In this document: positions 43,817-52,382 of the stretch, piece after piece
Position numbering within the stretch: position 1 is the stretch's first letter
Layout of the letters: each line of letters begins with the position of its first letter
NCBI RefSeq assembly: GCF_004682055.1
Contig: NZ_QUZU01000015.1
Location: 1-64,000 of the forward strand
DNA: 64,000 nucleotides
Origin: Pseudomonas kairouanensis
GTDB taxonomy: Bacteria; Pseudomonadota; Gammaproteobacteria; Pseudomonadales; Pseudomonadaceae
Direction: 5' to 3'
Translations under genes and position numbers: made by a program
Notes under the pieces: generated by a model
Told to the model about the DNA's origin: nothing
Database searches by the model: none
Seen by the model: only the letters and a program-made list of their open reading frames with translations

Positions 43817-44776
43817 ATGAAAGCACTGCAATTTTCCGCCACTGGCGATCTTAATGCCTTGAGCTTCGTCGAGGTGGCTACCCCGGTGCCGGCAGCCGGC
43901 GAGGTGTTGGTACAGATCAAAGCCGCTGGCCTCAACCCTAGCGATGTGAAAAACGTCCTCGGGCGCTTCCCCTACACCACACTGCCGCGTATTCCCGGCC
44001 GTGATTTCGCTGGCGTTGTTGTTCAAGGCCCACAGCATCTGCTCGGCCAGCAAGTGTGGGGCACGGGCCGCGACCTGGGTTTTTTTGCCGACGGTTCCCA
44101 TGCCGAATACGTGACCGTTTCAGCCAAAGGCGTCGCGCATAAACCCACCCACCTGAGTTTCGCCCAGGCCGCCAGCCTGGGCGTGCCGTACACCACGGCC
44201 TGGGATGCCCTGGAGCGCAGCGGCGTGACCCATGGCACGCGCTTGCTGGTGATTGGGGCCAATGGCGCGGTGGGCAGTGCGGCCCTGGCCCTGGCGAAAA
44301 TCCGTGGTGCACAGGTACTGGCGGCGGTGCGTCGGCCTGAACAGGTCACGGCATTGCAGGCACAGGGTTTTGAAGCGATTGCCCTGGGCAAGCCAGACGA
44401 ACTGGGTGCGCAGGTAAACGGGGTGTTCAAGGGCGGTGCCGATGTGATCTTCGACACCACTGGGTTCTGGTTGCCGGCCGCGGTCGCAGGGCTTGCGCCG
44501 TTCGGCCGCATTGCCATCATCGCCGCGCCGGTGGACGGCCATGTGCAACTGCCGGCGTTGGCGCTGTACCGTAAGGGCGGGTCGGTGGTGGGGATCAATT
44601 CCTTGCTCTACAACTGTGAGCAATGCGCGGTCATGCTAGAGCAGTTTGGGCGGTTCTTCGATGAGGGCTTGTTGCCGCTGCCCACCGGCCTGCTGGAAGT
44701 GGCGCTGGCGCAGGGTTTGCAGAGCTATGAGGCGGTGAACAGCGGTAGTGCGGACAAGATCATCTTCGTGCCTTGA
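43817..44776 (+). CDS. Zinc-independent MDR-family NADPH:quinone oxidoreductase-like enzyme
   Basis: The 319-residue protein has a GroES-like N-domain (MKALQFSATGDLNALSFVEV, AGLNPSDVKNVLGRFP, IPGRDFAGVV) and a Rossmann domain with LLVIGANGAVGSAALALAK (about 140) and FDTTGFWLP. The structural-zinc cysteines of alcohol dehydrogenases are absent, so it fits the quinone oxidoreductase class that reduces quinones or enones with NADPH. The ATG at 43817 is preferred over the in-frame TTG at 43811. It is convergent with an AraC gene, 14 bases away. Confidence 0.85.
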   Translation: MKALQFSATGDLNALSFVEVATPVPAAGEVLVQIKAAGLNPSDVKNVLGRFPYTTLPRIPGRDFAGVVVQGPQHLLGQQVWGTGRDLGFFADGSHAEYVTVSAKGVAHKPTHLSFAQAASLGVPYTTAWDALERSGVTHGTRLLVIGANGAVGSAALALAKIRGAQVLAAVRRPEQVTALQAQGFEAIALGKPDELGAQVNGVFKGGADVIFDTTGFWLPAAVAGLAPFGRIAIIAAPVDGHVQLPALALYRKGGSVVGINSLLYNCEQCAVMLEQFGRFFDEGLLPLPTGLLEVALAQGLQSYEAVNSGSADKIIFVP

Positions 44777-44790
44777 GCGCTGTTGTAGTG

Positions 44791-45696
44791 TTACCGATGC
44801 CGAGGGTCTTCGCCGCGTCGGTATTCACTCGGCGTCTGTTGCATCTCGATGCGAAAGTGCCGGTTGAAGTTGGACAGGTTGGCGTAACCCACTTCAAAGC
44901 AGATGTCCGCTACCGACATCTGGCTTTGCAGCAACAGCCGGCAGGCACGCTGCACCCGGAACTTGCGCATCAGGTCGATAAAACCATGGCCGGTGTTGCG
45001 CTTGAAGAAACGTGAGAACCCAGGCTCGCTCATCTCCAATTGTTGAGCGATCTCTGAAAGGCGCACGTCACCGGTGAGTTCGCGCATCAGGTAGTCAAAG
45101 GCCTTGTTGATCCGTTCGGCGCTGCGCACGTCCAAGGTGGGGGCGTAGCAGGGGCTGGCGAGGGTTTTTGTCTGGTGCGGCGGGGCGTTTTTCAGGCAGT
45201 CGAGCAGCTGCAGGAACAGGATCAGCCGTTGCAGGCCGTTGGCGTGGCCGATGCCTTCCATCAGGCGTGCGGCCTGTATGGCAGTATCGCCGCCGAACTC
45301 CAGGCCGCGCCGCGCCTGGTCAAACAATGGCTGTAAATCCCCCAGTTCCGGCAGGGCCTTGCGCAGGGCGAGGAGGGCGGCGCCGTCGAATTGCAGCACC
45401 ACGTCGCGCCCGTGCAGGTGCTCGCCGGGGGCCAGTTCGCCGATCCAGTCGTGGGGCAGGTCCGGCCCGATCAGCGCGACATGCCCGGCGCTGAACGCAC
45501 CAATGTAGTCACCCGCCACCAACTTGCCGCTGCCTTGGCGGATCAGATGGATTTCGAATTCGGGGTGGTGGTTCCAGCGCGCCAGGTCGTAGGGGTAGTC
45601 GTGCTCGAACCAACGGAAGCAATGGTCCGGCTCGGGCAGGATCACTTCAAGCTCGGCGGGGCGGTGCTCGAACAGTTGGGCGCGGCTGGCAGGCAT
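44791..45696 (-). CDS. AraC-family regulator of the polyol locus (MtlR-like)
   Basis: The 301-residue protein has a cupin-type sensor domain (about 25-110, HPEFEIHLIRQGSGKLVAGD) and a C-terminal double HTH (about 195-295, LSEIAQQLEMSEPGFSRFFK, MSVADICFEVGYANLSNFNR). It is divergent from a polyol-binding-protein gene across a 211-base gap containing a long palindrome. By position and layout it corresponds to MtlR, the activator of the mannitol/arabitol/glucitol operon of P. fluorescens, but I cannot be sure it is that protein. Confidence 0.82.
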   Translation of the reverse strand: MPASRAQLFEHRPAELEVILPEPDHCFRWFEHDYPYDLARWNHHPEFEIHLIRQGSGKLVAGDYIGAFSAGHVALIGPDLPHDWIGELAPGEHLHGRDVVLQFDGAALLALRKALPELGDLQPLFDQARRGLEFGGDTAIQAARLMEGIGHANGLQRLILFLQLLDCLKNAPPHQTKTLASPCYAPTLDVRSAERINKAFDYLMRELTGDVRLSEIAQQLEMSEPGFSRFFKRNTGHGFIDLMRKFRVQRACRLLLQSQMSVADICFEVGYANLSNFNRHFRIEMQQTPSEYRRGEDPRHR

Positions 45697-45782
45697 GGTG
45701 GGCGTTCTTATCGTTCTTGGAATCGCTTCAAAATACGCGCCTCTGTCGGGTGGGCGCTACCCCCGGTGTGGTCGGGTACTGA

Positions 45783-45818
45783 TACTTTTTTAACTTCGGC
45801 CTCAAGGTTAAAAAAGTA
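45783..45818. promoter_or_regulatory. Palindrome in the AraC/polyol-binding-protein gap
   Basis: TACTTTTTTAAC and GTTAAAAAAGTA are perfect 12-base arms around a 12-base spacer. The centre is 107 bases before the binding-protein start and 104 bases before the AraC start. A regulator operator is the best reading. A terminator is unlikely, because no gene ends here. Confidence 0.6.
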
Positions 45819-45907
45819 CCAGTCGAGCATCCGCTGCGGGTTTGTGAGGGGCTGGACAAGCTGCTGTAATCGGTGCTCTACAACAAAAACAACAGGTAGA
45901 AACCGCT

Positions 45908-47218
45908 ATGTCAAAGCTATCGCAAGCGTTGTTCCTGCTTTCCAGCCTGGCGCTGGCCTTGCCCAGCCAGGCTGCCGATACCGTCACCATCGCCACGGTC
46001 AACAACAGCGACATGATCCGTATGCAGCGCCTGTCCAAGGTGTTCGAAGCGCAGCACCCGGATATCAAGCTCAACTGGGTGGTGCTTGAAGAAAATGTAC
46101 TGCGCCAGCGACTGACCACCGATATCGCCACCCAGGGCGGCCAGTTCGACGTGCTGACCATCGGCACCTATGAAACTCCGCTATGGGGCGCCAAGCATTG
46201 GCTGGAACCGCTGACCCAACTGCCGGCCGACTATGATGCCGACGATATCTTCCCCTCCGTACGCCAGGGCCTGTCGGTGAACAACACCCTGTATGCCTTG
46301 CCGTTCTACGGCGAAAGCACGGTCACCTACTACCGCACCGACCTGTTCAAGCAGGCTGGCCTGAGCATGCCCGCGCATCCAACCTGGAGCCAACTCGGCG
46401 AGTTCGCGGCCAAGCTCACCGCCAAGGACAAGGACCAATATGGCCTGTGCCTGCGCGGCAAGGCCGGCTGGGGTGAAAACATCGCCCTGTTGAGCACCAT
46501 GGCCAACGCCTTTGGTGCACGTTGGTTCGACGAGCAATGGAAGCCGGAGCTGACCAGCCCCGAGTGGACCGCGGCCGCCAATTTCTACGTCAACACCCTC
46601 AAGCAATACGGCCCGCCAGGCGTTTCCAGCAACGGTTTCAACGAAACCCTGGCCCTGTTCAACAGCGGCAAGTGCGCGATCTGGGTCGATGCCAGCGTCG
46701 CCGGCTCCTTCACCACCGACAAGAGCCAAAGCAAGGTCGCCGACAGCGTGGGTTTCGCGGCCGCGCCGACCGAAGTCACCGATAAAGGCTCATCGTGGCT
46801 GTACGCCTGGTCCCTGGCCATCCCGGCAACGTCCAAGCACAAGGATGCCGCCAAGGCCTTTATCGCCTGGGCCACCTCCAAGGACTACATCCAACTGGTG
46901 GCCGACAAGGAAGGCATCACCAACGTACCGCCGGGCACTCGCCAATCCACCTACAACGACGCCTACTTGAAGGCCGCGCCGTTCGCCCAGGTGACTTTGG
47001 AAATGATGAAACACGCCGACCCCGCACACCCTTCGGCCAAACCGGTGCCGTACGTGGGCATCCAATACGTGACCATCCCCGAGTTCCAGGCCATCGGCAC
47101 CTCGGTGGGCAAGCTGTTCTCTGCCGCGCTGACAGGCGGCATGACCGTTGACCAGGCCCTGCTGCAAGCCCAGTCCACCACCGAGCGCGAGATGAAACGC
47201 GCCGGTTACCCGAAGTGA
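45908..47218 (+). CDS. mtlE: ABC-type polyol-binding protein (MtlE/SmoE-like)
   Basis: The 436-residue periplasmic protein has a signal peptide (cleavage after SQA, about residue 22) and an SBP_bac_1 fold with TVTIATVNNSDMIRMQRLS, LTIGTYETPLWGAKHWLEPL and FNSGKCAIWVDASVAGSF. The pattern matches mannitol/sorbitol-binding proteins MtlE/SmoE. In P. fluorescens mtlE is followed by permease genes mtlF, mtlG and ATPase mtlK. Here none follow; the next gene, 18 bases on, is a dehydrogenase. Either the transport genes lie elsewhere or the operon has been reduced. Confidence 0.85.
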   Translation: MSKLSQALFLLSSLALALPSQAADTVTIATVNNSDMIRMQRLSKVFEAQHPDIKLNWVVLEENVLRQRLTTDIATQGGQFDVLTIGTYETPLWGAKHWLEPLTQLPADYDADDIFPSVRQGLSVNNTLYALPFYGESTVTYYRTDLFKQAGLSMPAHPTWSQLGEFAAKLTAKDKDQYGLCLRGKAGWGENIALLSTMANAFGARWFDEQWKPELTSPEWTAAANFYVNTLKQYGPPGVSSNGFNETLALFNSGKCAIWVDASVAGSFTTDKSQSKVADSVGFAAAPTEVTDKGSSWLYAWSLAIPATSKHKDAAKAFIAWATSKDYIQLVADKEGITNVPPGTRQSTYNDAYLKAAPFAQVTLEMMKHADPAHPSAKPVPYVGIQYVTIPEFQAIGTSVGKLFSAALTGGMTVDQALLQAQSTTEREMKRAGYPK

Positions 47219-47236
47219 TTTTTACAGGACCTCGCC

Positions 47237-48010
47237 ATGAAACGACTTGAAGGTAAAAGCGCGCTGATCACCGGATCGGCGCGGGGGATTGGTCGCGCCT
47301 TTGCCCAGGCCTATATCGACGAGGGCGCCACCGTTGCCATTGCCGATATCAACCTGCAACGGGCGCAGGCAACGGCAGCTGAACTGGGGCCACAGGCTTA
47401 CGCGGTGGCGATGGATGTCACTGACCAAGCGTCCATCGATGACGCAATTGCCGCTGTAGTGGCCGAGGCTGGCAAGCTGGACATATTGATCAACAATGCG
47501 GCGCTGTTCGATTTGGCCCCCATCGTCGATATCACCCGAGACAGTTTTGATCGGCTGTTCTCGATCAACGTCGCCGGTACGCTGTTCACCCTGCAGGCCG
47601 CCGCACGGCAAATGATCCGCCAGGGCCACGGCGGCAAAATCATCAACATGGCCAGCCAGGCCGGGCGCCGTGGCGAACCGCTGGTAGCGGTGTATTGCGC
47701 GACCAAGGCCGCGGTGATCAGCCTGACGCAATCGGCGGGGCTGAACCTGATCAAGCAGGGCATCAACGTCAACGCCATCGCCCCGGGTGTGGTGGATGGC
47801 GAGCATTGGGACGGCGTGGACGCATTGTTTGCCAAGCACGAAGGGCTGGCACCGGGGGAGAAGAAGCGGCGAGTAGGGCAGGAGGTGCCGTTTGGGCGAA
47901 TGGGGACGGCGCAGGATTTGACCGGAATGGCGGTGTTTCTAGCCTCCAGGGACGCCGATTATGTGGTGGCCCAGACCTATAACGTTGATGGTGGGAACTG
48001 GATGAATTAG
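47237..48010 (+). CDS. SDR-family polyol (sorbitol/galactitol-type) dehydrogenase
   Basis: The 257-residue classical short-chain dehydrogenase has cofactor motif TGSARGIGRAFA (about 12-23), NNAALFD (NNAG equivalent, about 86) and catalytic Ser/Tyr/Lys in MASQAGRRGEPLVAVYCATK (about 138-158). The overall pattern is that of sorbitol or L-iditol 2-dehydrogenase SmoS/PolS, which oxidises D-glucitol to fructose with NAD+. It is 18 bases behind the polyol-binding-protein gene (ACAGGA before the ATG), so binding protein and oxidation are co-expressed. Confidence 0.87.
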   Translation: MKRLEGKSALITGSARGIGRAFAQAYIDEGATVAIADINLQRAQATAAELGPQAYAVAMDVTDQASIDDAIAAVVAEAGKLDILINNAALFDLAPIVDITRDSFDRLFSINVAGTLFTLQAAARQMIRQGHGGKIINMASQAGRRGEPLVAVYCATKAAVISLTQSAGLNLIKQGINVNAIAPGVVDGEHWDGVDALFAKHEGLAPGEKKRRVGQEVPFGRMGTAQDLTGMAVFLASRDADYVVAQTYNVDGGNWMN

Positions 48011-48067
48011 GACCCGTCCAGACAAAGGAGCTTCCACCTTTGATCTTTGTGGTTCTCGCAGTGGTAG

Positions 48068-48760
48068 CTAGTCCGCAAAACTACGATCAAAAAAGTAGAC
48101 CTCTCCAGGCTTCAGGTTCTCCACCGTCGCCTGCGGTCTACCCCCTTCACCATTCTTCTTGCGCCCGGTCTCACGCAAATACCCGGCCTCAGTGAGCTTT
48201 AACAAACGCTGGCGAATGCTGGTTTTCAGCACCGGCCGCGCCAGCACTTGCGAAAAGATAGTGGTCGCTTCCGGTGCACTGAATTCTCTGCCCAGGAACA
48301 TCAACGGCAAGCTGCTGTACAGCGACTTGGACAACAAGCGTTCCTGCACCGCCGCGACGATCAGGTTGTGGTCGAACGGCAGCTTGATGCTGCCATCGGC
48401 CACGGCGTCCAATGCGAACCAGGCCTGATGCTCGGCCAGCTGCACCTCGTCCGCGACAATCGCCAGGTAGTAGGTGGACGACGACCAACAGCGCGGGTCG
48501 CGAAACGCATCCCCCACCGTGCCCACCTGTTCGCTCCAGGCCAGGTCGAAGCCCACCTTGTCACTCGCCCGCAACCGCTCCACGGCATCCTTGAGGCTCA
48601 GGTCCTGCACGCCGCCGTTGACCACCACGCCCGGCAGCGCCCAATGCCCGGCGAACGGCTCGGCGTCGCGCTTGTTCAGCAGCAGTTTGAGTTCCCCGGA
48701 GGCGCGGCAGTAGAACAGCACGCACAGGTCAACGGTATGCAGGTAGGCGCTAAGCGGCAT
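48068..48760 (-). CDS. nrtR: NrtR, Nudix-type repressor of NAD metabolism
   Basis: The 230-residue protein has an N-terminal Nudix-fold domain (about 8-135). The catalytic box is degenerate: GGVQDLSLKDAVERLRASD lacks the REXXEE core, so it senses rather than hydrolyses. A winged HTH follows at about 150-225 (LARPVLKTSIRQRLLKLTEA, then AGYLRETGRKKNGEGGRP). NrtR proteins repress NAD-synthesis genes and respond to ADP-ribose or related metabolites. The gene is divergent from pncA-pncB-nadE. The ATG at 48760 is preceded on its strand by AAAAGGA. Confidence 0.92.
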   Translation of the reverse strand: MPLSAYLHTVDLCVLFYCRASGELKLLLNKRDAEPFAGHWALPGVVVNGGVQDLSLKDAVERLRASDKVGFDLAWSEQVGTVGDAFRDPRCWSSSTYYLAIVADEVQLAEHQAWFALDAVADGSIKLPFDHNLIVAAVQERLLSKSLYSSLPLMFLGREFSAPEATTIFSQVLARPVLKTSIRQRLLKLTEAGYLRETGRKKNGEGGRPQATVENLKPGEVYFFDRSFAD

Positions 48761-48860
48761 GGAGGGTTCCTTTTGAACAGTGGCGGGGCACAGTCTAACG
48801 GATCGAACAGATATGTCATGTACTGCGGCCAACATCGATATCCAAATGTTTCTTGCAATG

Positions 48861-48881
48861 AAAGTACATGACGTGTACTTT
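48861..48881. promoter_or_regulatory. NrtR operator palindrome
   Basis: AAAGTACA-N5-TGTACTTT, a perfect inverted repeat, lies 27 bases before the pncA start. A second, related half-site, ATGTCATGTACT, at 48813-48824 is in inverted orientation nearer nrtR. The position between nrtR and its predicted targets makes a repressor site very likely. Confidence 0.75.
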
Positions 48882-48907
48882 TGTTTCCAGGCCACAGGAG
48901 AACCGCC

Positions 48908-49555
48908 ATGACCCTCGCGAAAACAGCCATTGCTTCCTTCGACGTCGATGCCCAGAAGAGCTTCACGCCACTGTGCCCCAATGAATTGCCAGTGGCCGGC
49001 GGCGACCAGATCGGCGCCGAGCTCAACTTCATGGCCAGCCTTGCCGGCTATCGCGTGGGCAGCAAGGACGCCCACACACCCCACGCGCCGTGGGTGGTGT
49101 CGCAGCACAGCGACATGCTCAAGCCCACCGGCCTGGCCCATGCCGATGTGACCTGGGTCAGCCACTGCGTACCGGGTACCGAGGGCTTCACCCTGCTGGA
49201 CGAGTTGCCCACGCCCTATGACTACCATTACTTCATCTGGAAAGGCGTCGAACCCGACCTGCACCCCTACGGCGCTTGCTTCCACGACCTTCACGACAAG
49301 CTGTCCACCGGCGTCATCGAGTATTTGAAAGCCCAAGGGGTTGTCCGCGTGCTCGTCGGCGGCCTGGCCCTGGACTACTGCGTCAAGACCACCGCATTGC
49401 AACTGCTCAAGGCCGGCTTCGAGGTGGTGCTGCACTTGCCCGCCTGCCGAGGCATTACCGAGGAGGGCGGTGTCCAGGCCGTCAACGATTTGCTCAAGGC
49501 CGGTGCCGTCATCAGCAGCACCCGCGAAGAACTGGCCACGATGGCCGCGCACTAA
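48908..49555 (+). CDS. pncA: Nicotinamidase PncA
   Basis: The 215-residue enzyme converts nicotinamide to nicotinate in NAD salvage. It shows the catalytic triad pattern of the family: Asp in IASFDVDAQKSF (about residue 12), Lys in HYFIWKGVEP (about 112), and Cys in GGLALDYCVKTTALQ (about 160). The metal-binding residues are in KDAHTPHAPW. CACAGGAGA precedes the ATG at 48908. It heads an operon with pncB and nadE, which together convert nicotinamide to NAD except for the adenylyltransferase step. Confidence 0.93.
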   Translation: MTLAKTAIASFDVDAQKSFTPLCPNELPVAGGDQIGAELNFMASLAGYRVGSKDAHTPHAPWVVSQHSDMLKPTGLAHADVTWVSHCVPGTEGFTLLDELPTPYDYHYFIWKGVEPDLHPYGACFHDLHDKLSTGVIEYLKAQGVVRVLVGGLALDYCVKTTALQLLKAGFEVVLHLPACRGITEEGGVQAVNDLLKAGAVISSTREELATMAAH

Positions 49556-49566
49556 GGAGACACACC

Positions 49567-50784
49567 ATGGAAAGTGCCTACGACTTTGATGCCCCGGTGA
49601 TCCAGGGGTTGCTCGATACCGACTACTACACCTTCACCATGATGCAGGCCGTGTTGCACCAGTACCCCAACGTTGAAGTGGAATACAACTTCATCGTGCG
49701 CTCCAAGGAGAAGCTCGGCCACCTGATCCCTGAACTGCGCGCCGAGCTTGAAAAGATGTCCAGCCTGCAGATGCGCGAAGGCGAGCTGCGCTTCTTGTTC
49801 AACCCGCGTTTTCGCGAGTACCTCACGCCGGATTACGAACGTTTCCTCGGCTTGTACCGTTTCAACCTGCGTTACATACACGTCAGCGAAATCGACGGCC
49901 AACTGAACATCCGCGTCATTGGCCCGATGCTGCACTGCATCATGTTCGAACAGCCGGTGTTGGCTTTGGTGAGCGAGCTGCGCAACCGTGACAAATACCC
50001 GGATGTGACCCTGGAAGACGTCACCCGTAAGCTCTACCAGAAGTTCGACTGGCTAGAGAAAAACCTCACCCGCGACGAGCTGGCCGACCTGCGCGTGTCC
50101 GACTTTTCTACCCGTCGGCGCTTGTCGTTCAAGGCCCAGCGCGAAGTGGTGGACATCATGCGCCGCGACTTCCCCGGTCAGTTCGTCGGCACCAGCAACG
50201 CGCACCTGGCCTATGAGTTCGACCTGCCGCTGATTGGCACCATGGCCCACCAATGGCTGATGGTGCACCAGCAACTGGGGCGCCTGCGCGAAAGCCAGAA
50301 CGCCGCGCTGGAAAACTGGGTGCGTGAATATCGTGGGCGCCTGGGTATTGCCTTGACCGACTGCATCAGCACCGACTTCTTCCTCAAGGACTTCGACCTG
50401 TACTTCGCCAAGCTGTATGACGGCCTGCGCCAGGACTCCGGTGACCCCATCGTCTGGGCCGACAAGGTACTGGCCCGCTATAAGCAACTGGGCATCGACC
50501 CGATGACCAAGGACCTGATGTTCTCCGACGGCCTGAACTTCGAGAAATGCCTGCCGATCCTGCGTCACGTAAGGGGCAAGGCCAAGTTCGGTTTCGGCAT
50601 GGGCACCAGCCTGGCCTGTGATGTGGAAGGGGTGGAGCCGCTGAGCATCGTGATGAAACTGGTGCGGGTGCACGGTGAGCCGGTGGTGAAATTCTCTGAT
50701 GACCCGATCAAGAATGTCTGTGAAGACGCCTCGTTTTTGCAGTACGCGGCACAGGTGTTCAACGTCGGCAGCGTGGAGGTGTGA
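49567..50784 (+). CDS. pncB: Nicotinate phosphoribosyltransferase PncB
   Basis: The 405-residue protein makes nicotinate mononucleotide from nicotinate and PRPP, with ATP. Visible family features are LLDTDYYTFTMMQAVL at the start, FVGTSNAHLAYEFDLPLIGT around 215 (with the phosphorylated histidine) and RQDSGDPIVWADK around 295. AAGGAGA precedes the ATG at 49567. It begins 11 bases after pncA. Confidence 0.94.
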   Translation: MESAYDFDAPVIQGLLDTDYYTFTMMQAVLHQYPNVEVEYNFIVRSKEKLGHLIPELRAELEKMSSLQMREGELRFLFNPRFREYLTPDYERFLGLYRFNLRYIHVSEIDGQLNIRVIGPMLHCIMFEQPVLALVSELRNRDKYPDVTLEDVTRKLYQKFDWLEKNLTRDELADLRVSDFSTRRRLSFKAQREVVDIMRRDFPGQFVGTSNAHLAYEFDLPLIGTMAHQWLMVHQQLGRLRESQNAALENWVREYRGRLGIALTDCISTDFFLKDFDLYFAKLYDGLRQDSGDPIVWADKVLARYKQLGIDPMTKDLMFSDGLNFEKCLPILRHVRGKAKFGFGMGTSLACDVEGVEPLSIVMKLVRVHGEPVVKFSDDPIKNVCEDASFLQYAAQVFNVGSVEV

Positions 50785-50785
50785 C

Positions 50786-51595
50786 ATGCAAGACCGTATC
50801 GCACAGGAACTGAATATCGACCGGCAACTGGTCAAGGGCGGTGAAGCCGGGGAAATTCAACGGCGCATTGATTTTATCAAGACCACCCTGCGTGGCTCAG
50901 GCTGCAAGGCCCTGGTGCTGGGCATCAGCGGCGGTGTCGATTCCCTCACTGCTGGTCGGCTATGCCAACTGGCCGCCGAGCAGTTGCGCAGCGAAGGATA
51001 CGCCGCGCGCTTTATCGCCATGCGCCTGCCGTATAAAACCCAGGCCGACGAAATCGACGCCCAGGCCTCCCTGGACTTCATCACCCCGGACCAGATCGAT
51101 ACCCTCAATATCGCCGCCAGTGTTGACGGCCTGATGGCCAGCCTCAGCGCCAGCGAAGCCAGCGCCGGCCATGTCGATTTCATCAAGGGCAACGTCAAGG
51201 CGCGCACACGGATGATCGCCCAGTACGCTGTCGCCAACCTGCACAATGGCCTGGTGGTGGGCACCGACCACGGCGCCGAAGCACTGATGGGGTTTTTCAC
51301 TAAGTTCGGTGATGGTGCCTGTGACCTTGCGCCACTGTCCGGCCTGACCAAGACCCAGGTACGTTTGCTGGCGACAGCCCTCGATGCACCGGGCGCTCTG
51401 GTGCACAAACAGCCCACTGCCGACCTTGAGGAACGGGTGCCGGGCAAGTTGGATGAACATGCCTATGGGTGCACCTATGAAGAGATCGATGCGTATTTGA
51501 TGGGCGAGCCGGTGAGTGAGCGGGTGAGGGCGATTGTGGAGGGTGCCTACAGCAAGACCGCTCACAAGCGAGCGTTGCCCAGTACGCCGCTCTAA
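50786..51595 (+). CDS. nadE: NAD+ synthase, ammonia-dependent (NadE)
   Basis: The 269-residue protein amidates deamido-NAD to NAD with ATP and ammonia. The P-loop-type motif ALVLGISGGVDSLTAG lies at about residues 43-58 and GTDHGAEALMGFFTKFGDGA at about 175-195. It lacks a glutaminase domain, so it is the ammonia-dependent form. It begins one base after pncB. With pncA and pncB it forms the NAD-salvage operon that NrtR should repress. Confidence 0.94.
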   Translation: MQDRIAQELNIDRQLVKGGEAGEIQRRIDFIKTTLRGSGCKALVLGISGGVDSLTAGRLCQLAAEQLRSEGYAARFIAMRLPYKTQADEIDAQASLDFITPDQIDTLNIAASVDGLMASLSASEASAGHVDFIKGNVKARTRMIAQYAVANLHNGLVVGTDHGAEALMGFFTKFGDGACDLAPLSGLTKTQVRLLATALDAPGALVHKQPTADLEERVPGKLDEHAYGCTYEEIDAYLMGEPVSERVRAIVEGAYSKTAHKRALPSTPL

Positions 51596-51612
51596 CATCC
51601 ATCCGCATTCAA

Positions 51613-51700
51613 TGTGGGAGGGGGCTTGCCGCCGATAGCGGTAGTTCAGTCACATCATCGACAACTGACAGGCCGCCATCGGGGGCAAGACCCTCCCACA
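51613..51700. repeat. REPIN of the GGGGGCTTGCC class between convergent genes
   Basis: TGTGGGAGGGGGCTTGCCGC (one base changed in the core) faces GGGGGCAAGACCCTCCCACA. It lies between nadE and the LuxR-type regulator gene. Confidence 0.87.
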
Positions 51701-51716
51701 AAAACCTCACACAGCT

Positions 51717-52382
51717 TCAGATTGCAGCAAGGGCAACCGATGTCGCAGCGGTGCGGGTCTCCACGCCCAACTTCACATACACATGCTCCAAGTGCTTGTT
51801 CACCGTCCTGGGGCTCAACCCCAAAATATCGCCGATATCCCGATTGGTCTTGCCACACGCCACCCACCGCAACACCTCAACCTCCCGCTCCGTCAGCGCA
51901 AACCGCGCCGACAACAACCGCTGCGCCGGTTCATCCTCCAAGGTCAATACGCTCGGCAGCCTGGCCTCCCGTGCCGACAGCAAAATGCGCGAGGTACGCA
52001 AATGCGCCGCTACCCGTGCCAGCACCTCGTCGGTCTGGATCGGCTTGGTCACATAATCACTGCCGCCCACCTCAAACCCCTGCACCACATGCCGGGTTTC
52101 CGTCAGCCCGGTCATGAACACCACCGGGATATCCGCGCTGGCAGGCTGCGCCTTGAGCCGACGGCAGGTTTCGAAGCCGTCCAGGCCAGGCATCATCGCG
52201 TCCAGCAGGATCAGGTCCGGGCGCCGGCGCTGCACACGGTTCAGCGCGCTGAGGCCGTCCAGGGCCACCAGCACCATGTAGCCGGCGTCGTCCAAAGCAT
52301 CGGAGAGCATGGCCAGGTTGTCCGGCGTGTCGTCCACGATCAACACCACGCCAGGTTCAGTGCTGTGGGTGAGTGCATTCAT
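51717..52382 (-). CDS. NarL/LuxR-type response regulator linked to the urea transporter
   Basis: The 221-residue protein has a receiver domain (about 10-125; VLIVDDTPDNLAML, phosphoacceptor in LILLDAMMPGLDG, Lys in VTKPIQTDE) and a LuxR HTH (about 155-215; LTEREVEVLRWVACGKTNRD, LSPRTVNKHLEHVYVKLGVE). The ATG at 52382 lies inside the end of the preceding kinase gene (26 bases of overlap), so it is its partner. The regulator probably binds the palindromes upstream of urtA. Confidence 0.9.
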   Translation of the reverse strand: MNALTHSTEPGVVLIVDDTPDNLAMLSDALDDAGYMVLVALDGLSALNRVQRRRPDLILLDAMMPGLDGFETCRRLKAQPASADIPVVFMTGLTETRHVVQGFEVGGSDYVTKPIQTDEVLARVAAHLRTSRILLSAREARLPSVLTLEDEPAQRLLSARFALTEREVEVLRWVACGKTNRDIGDILGLSPRTVNKHLEHVYVKLGVETRTAATSVALAAI

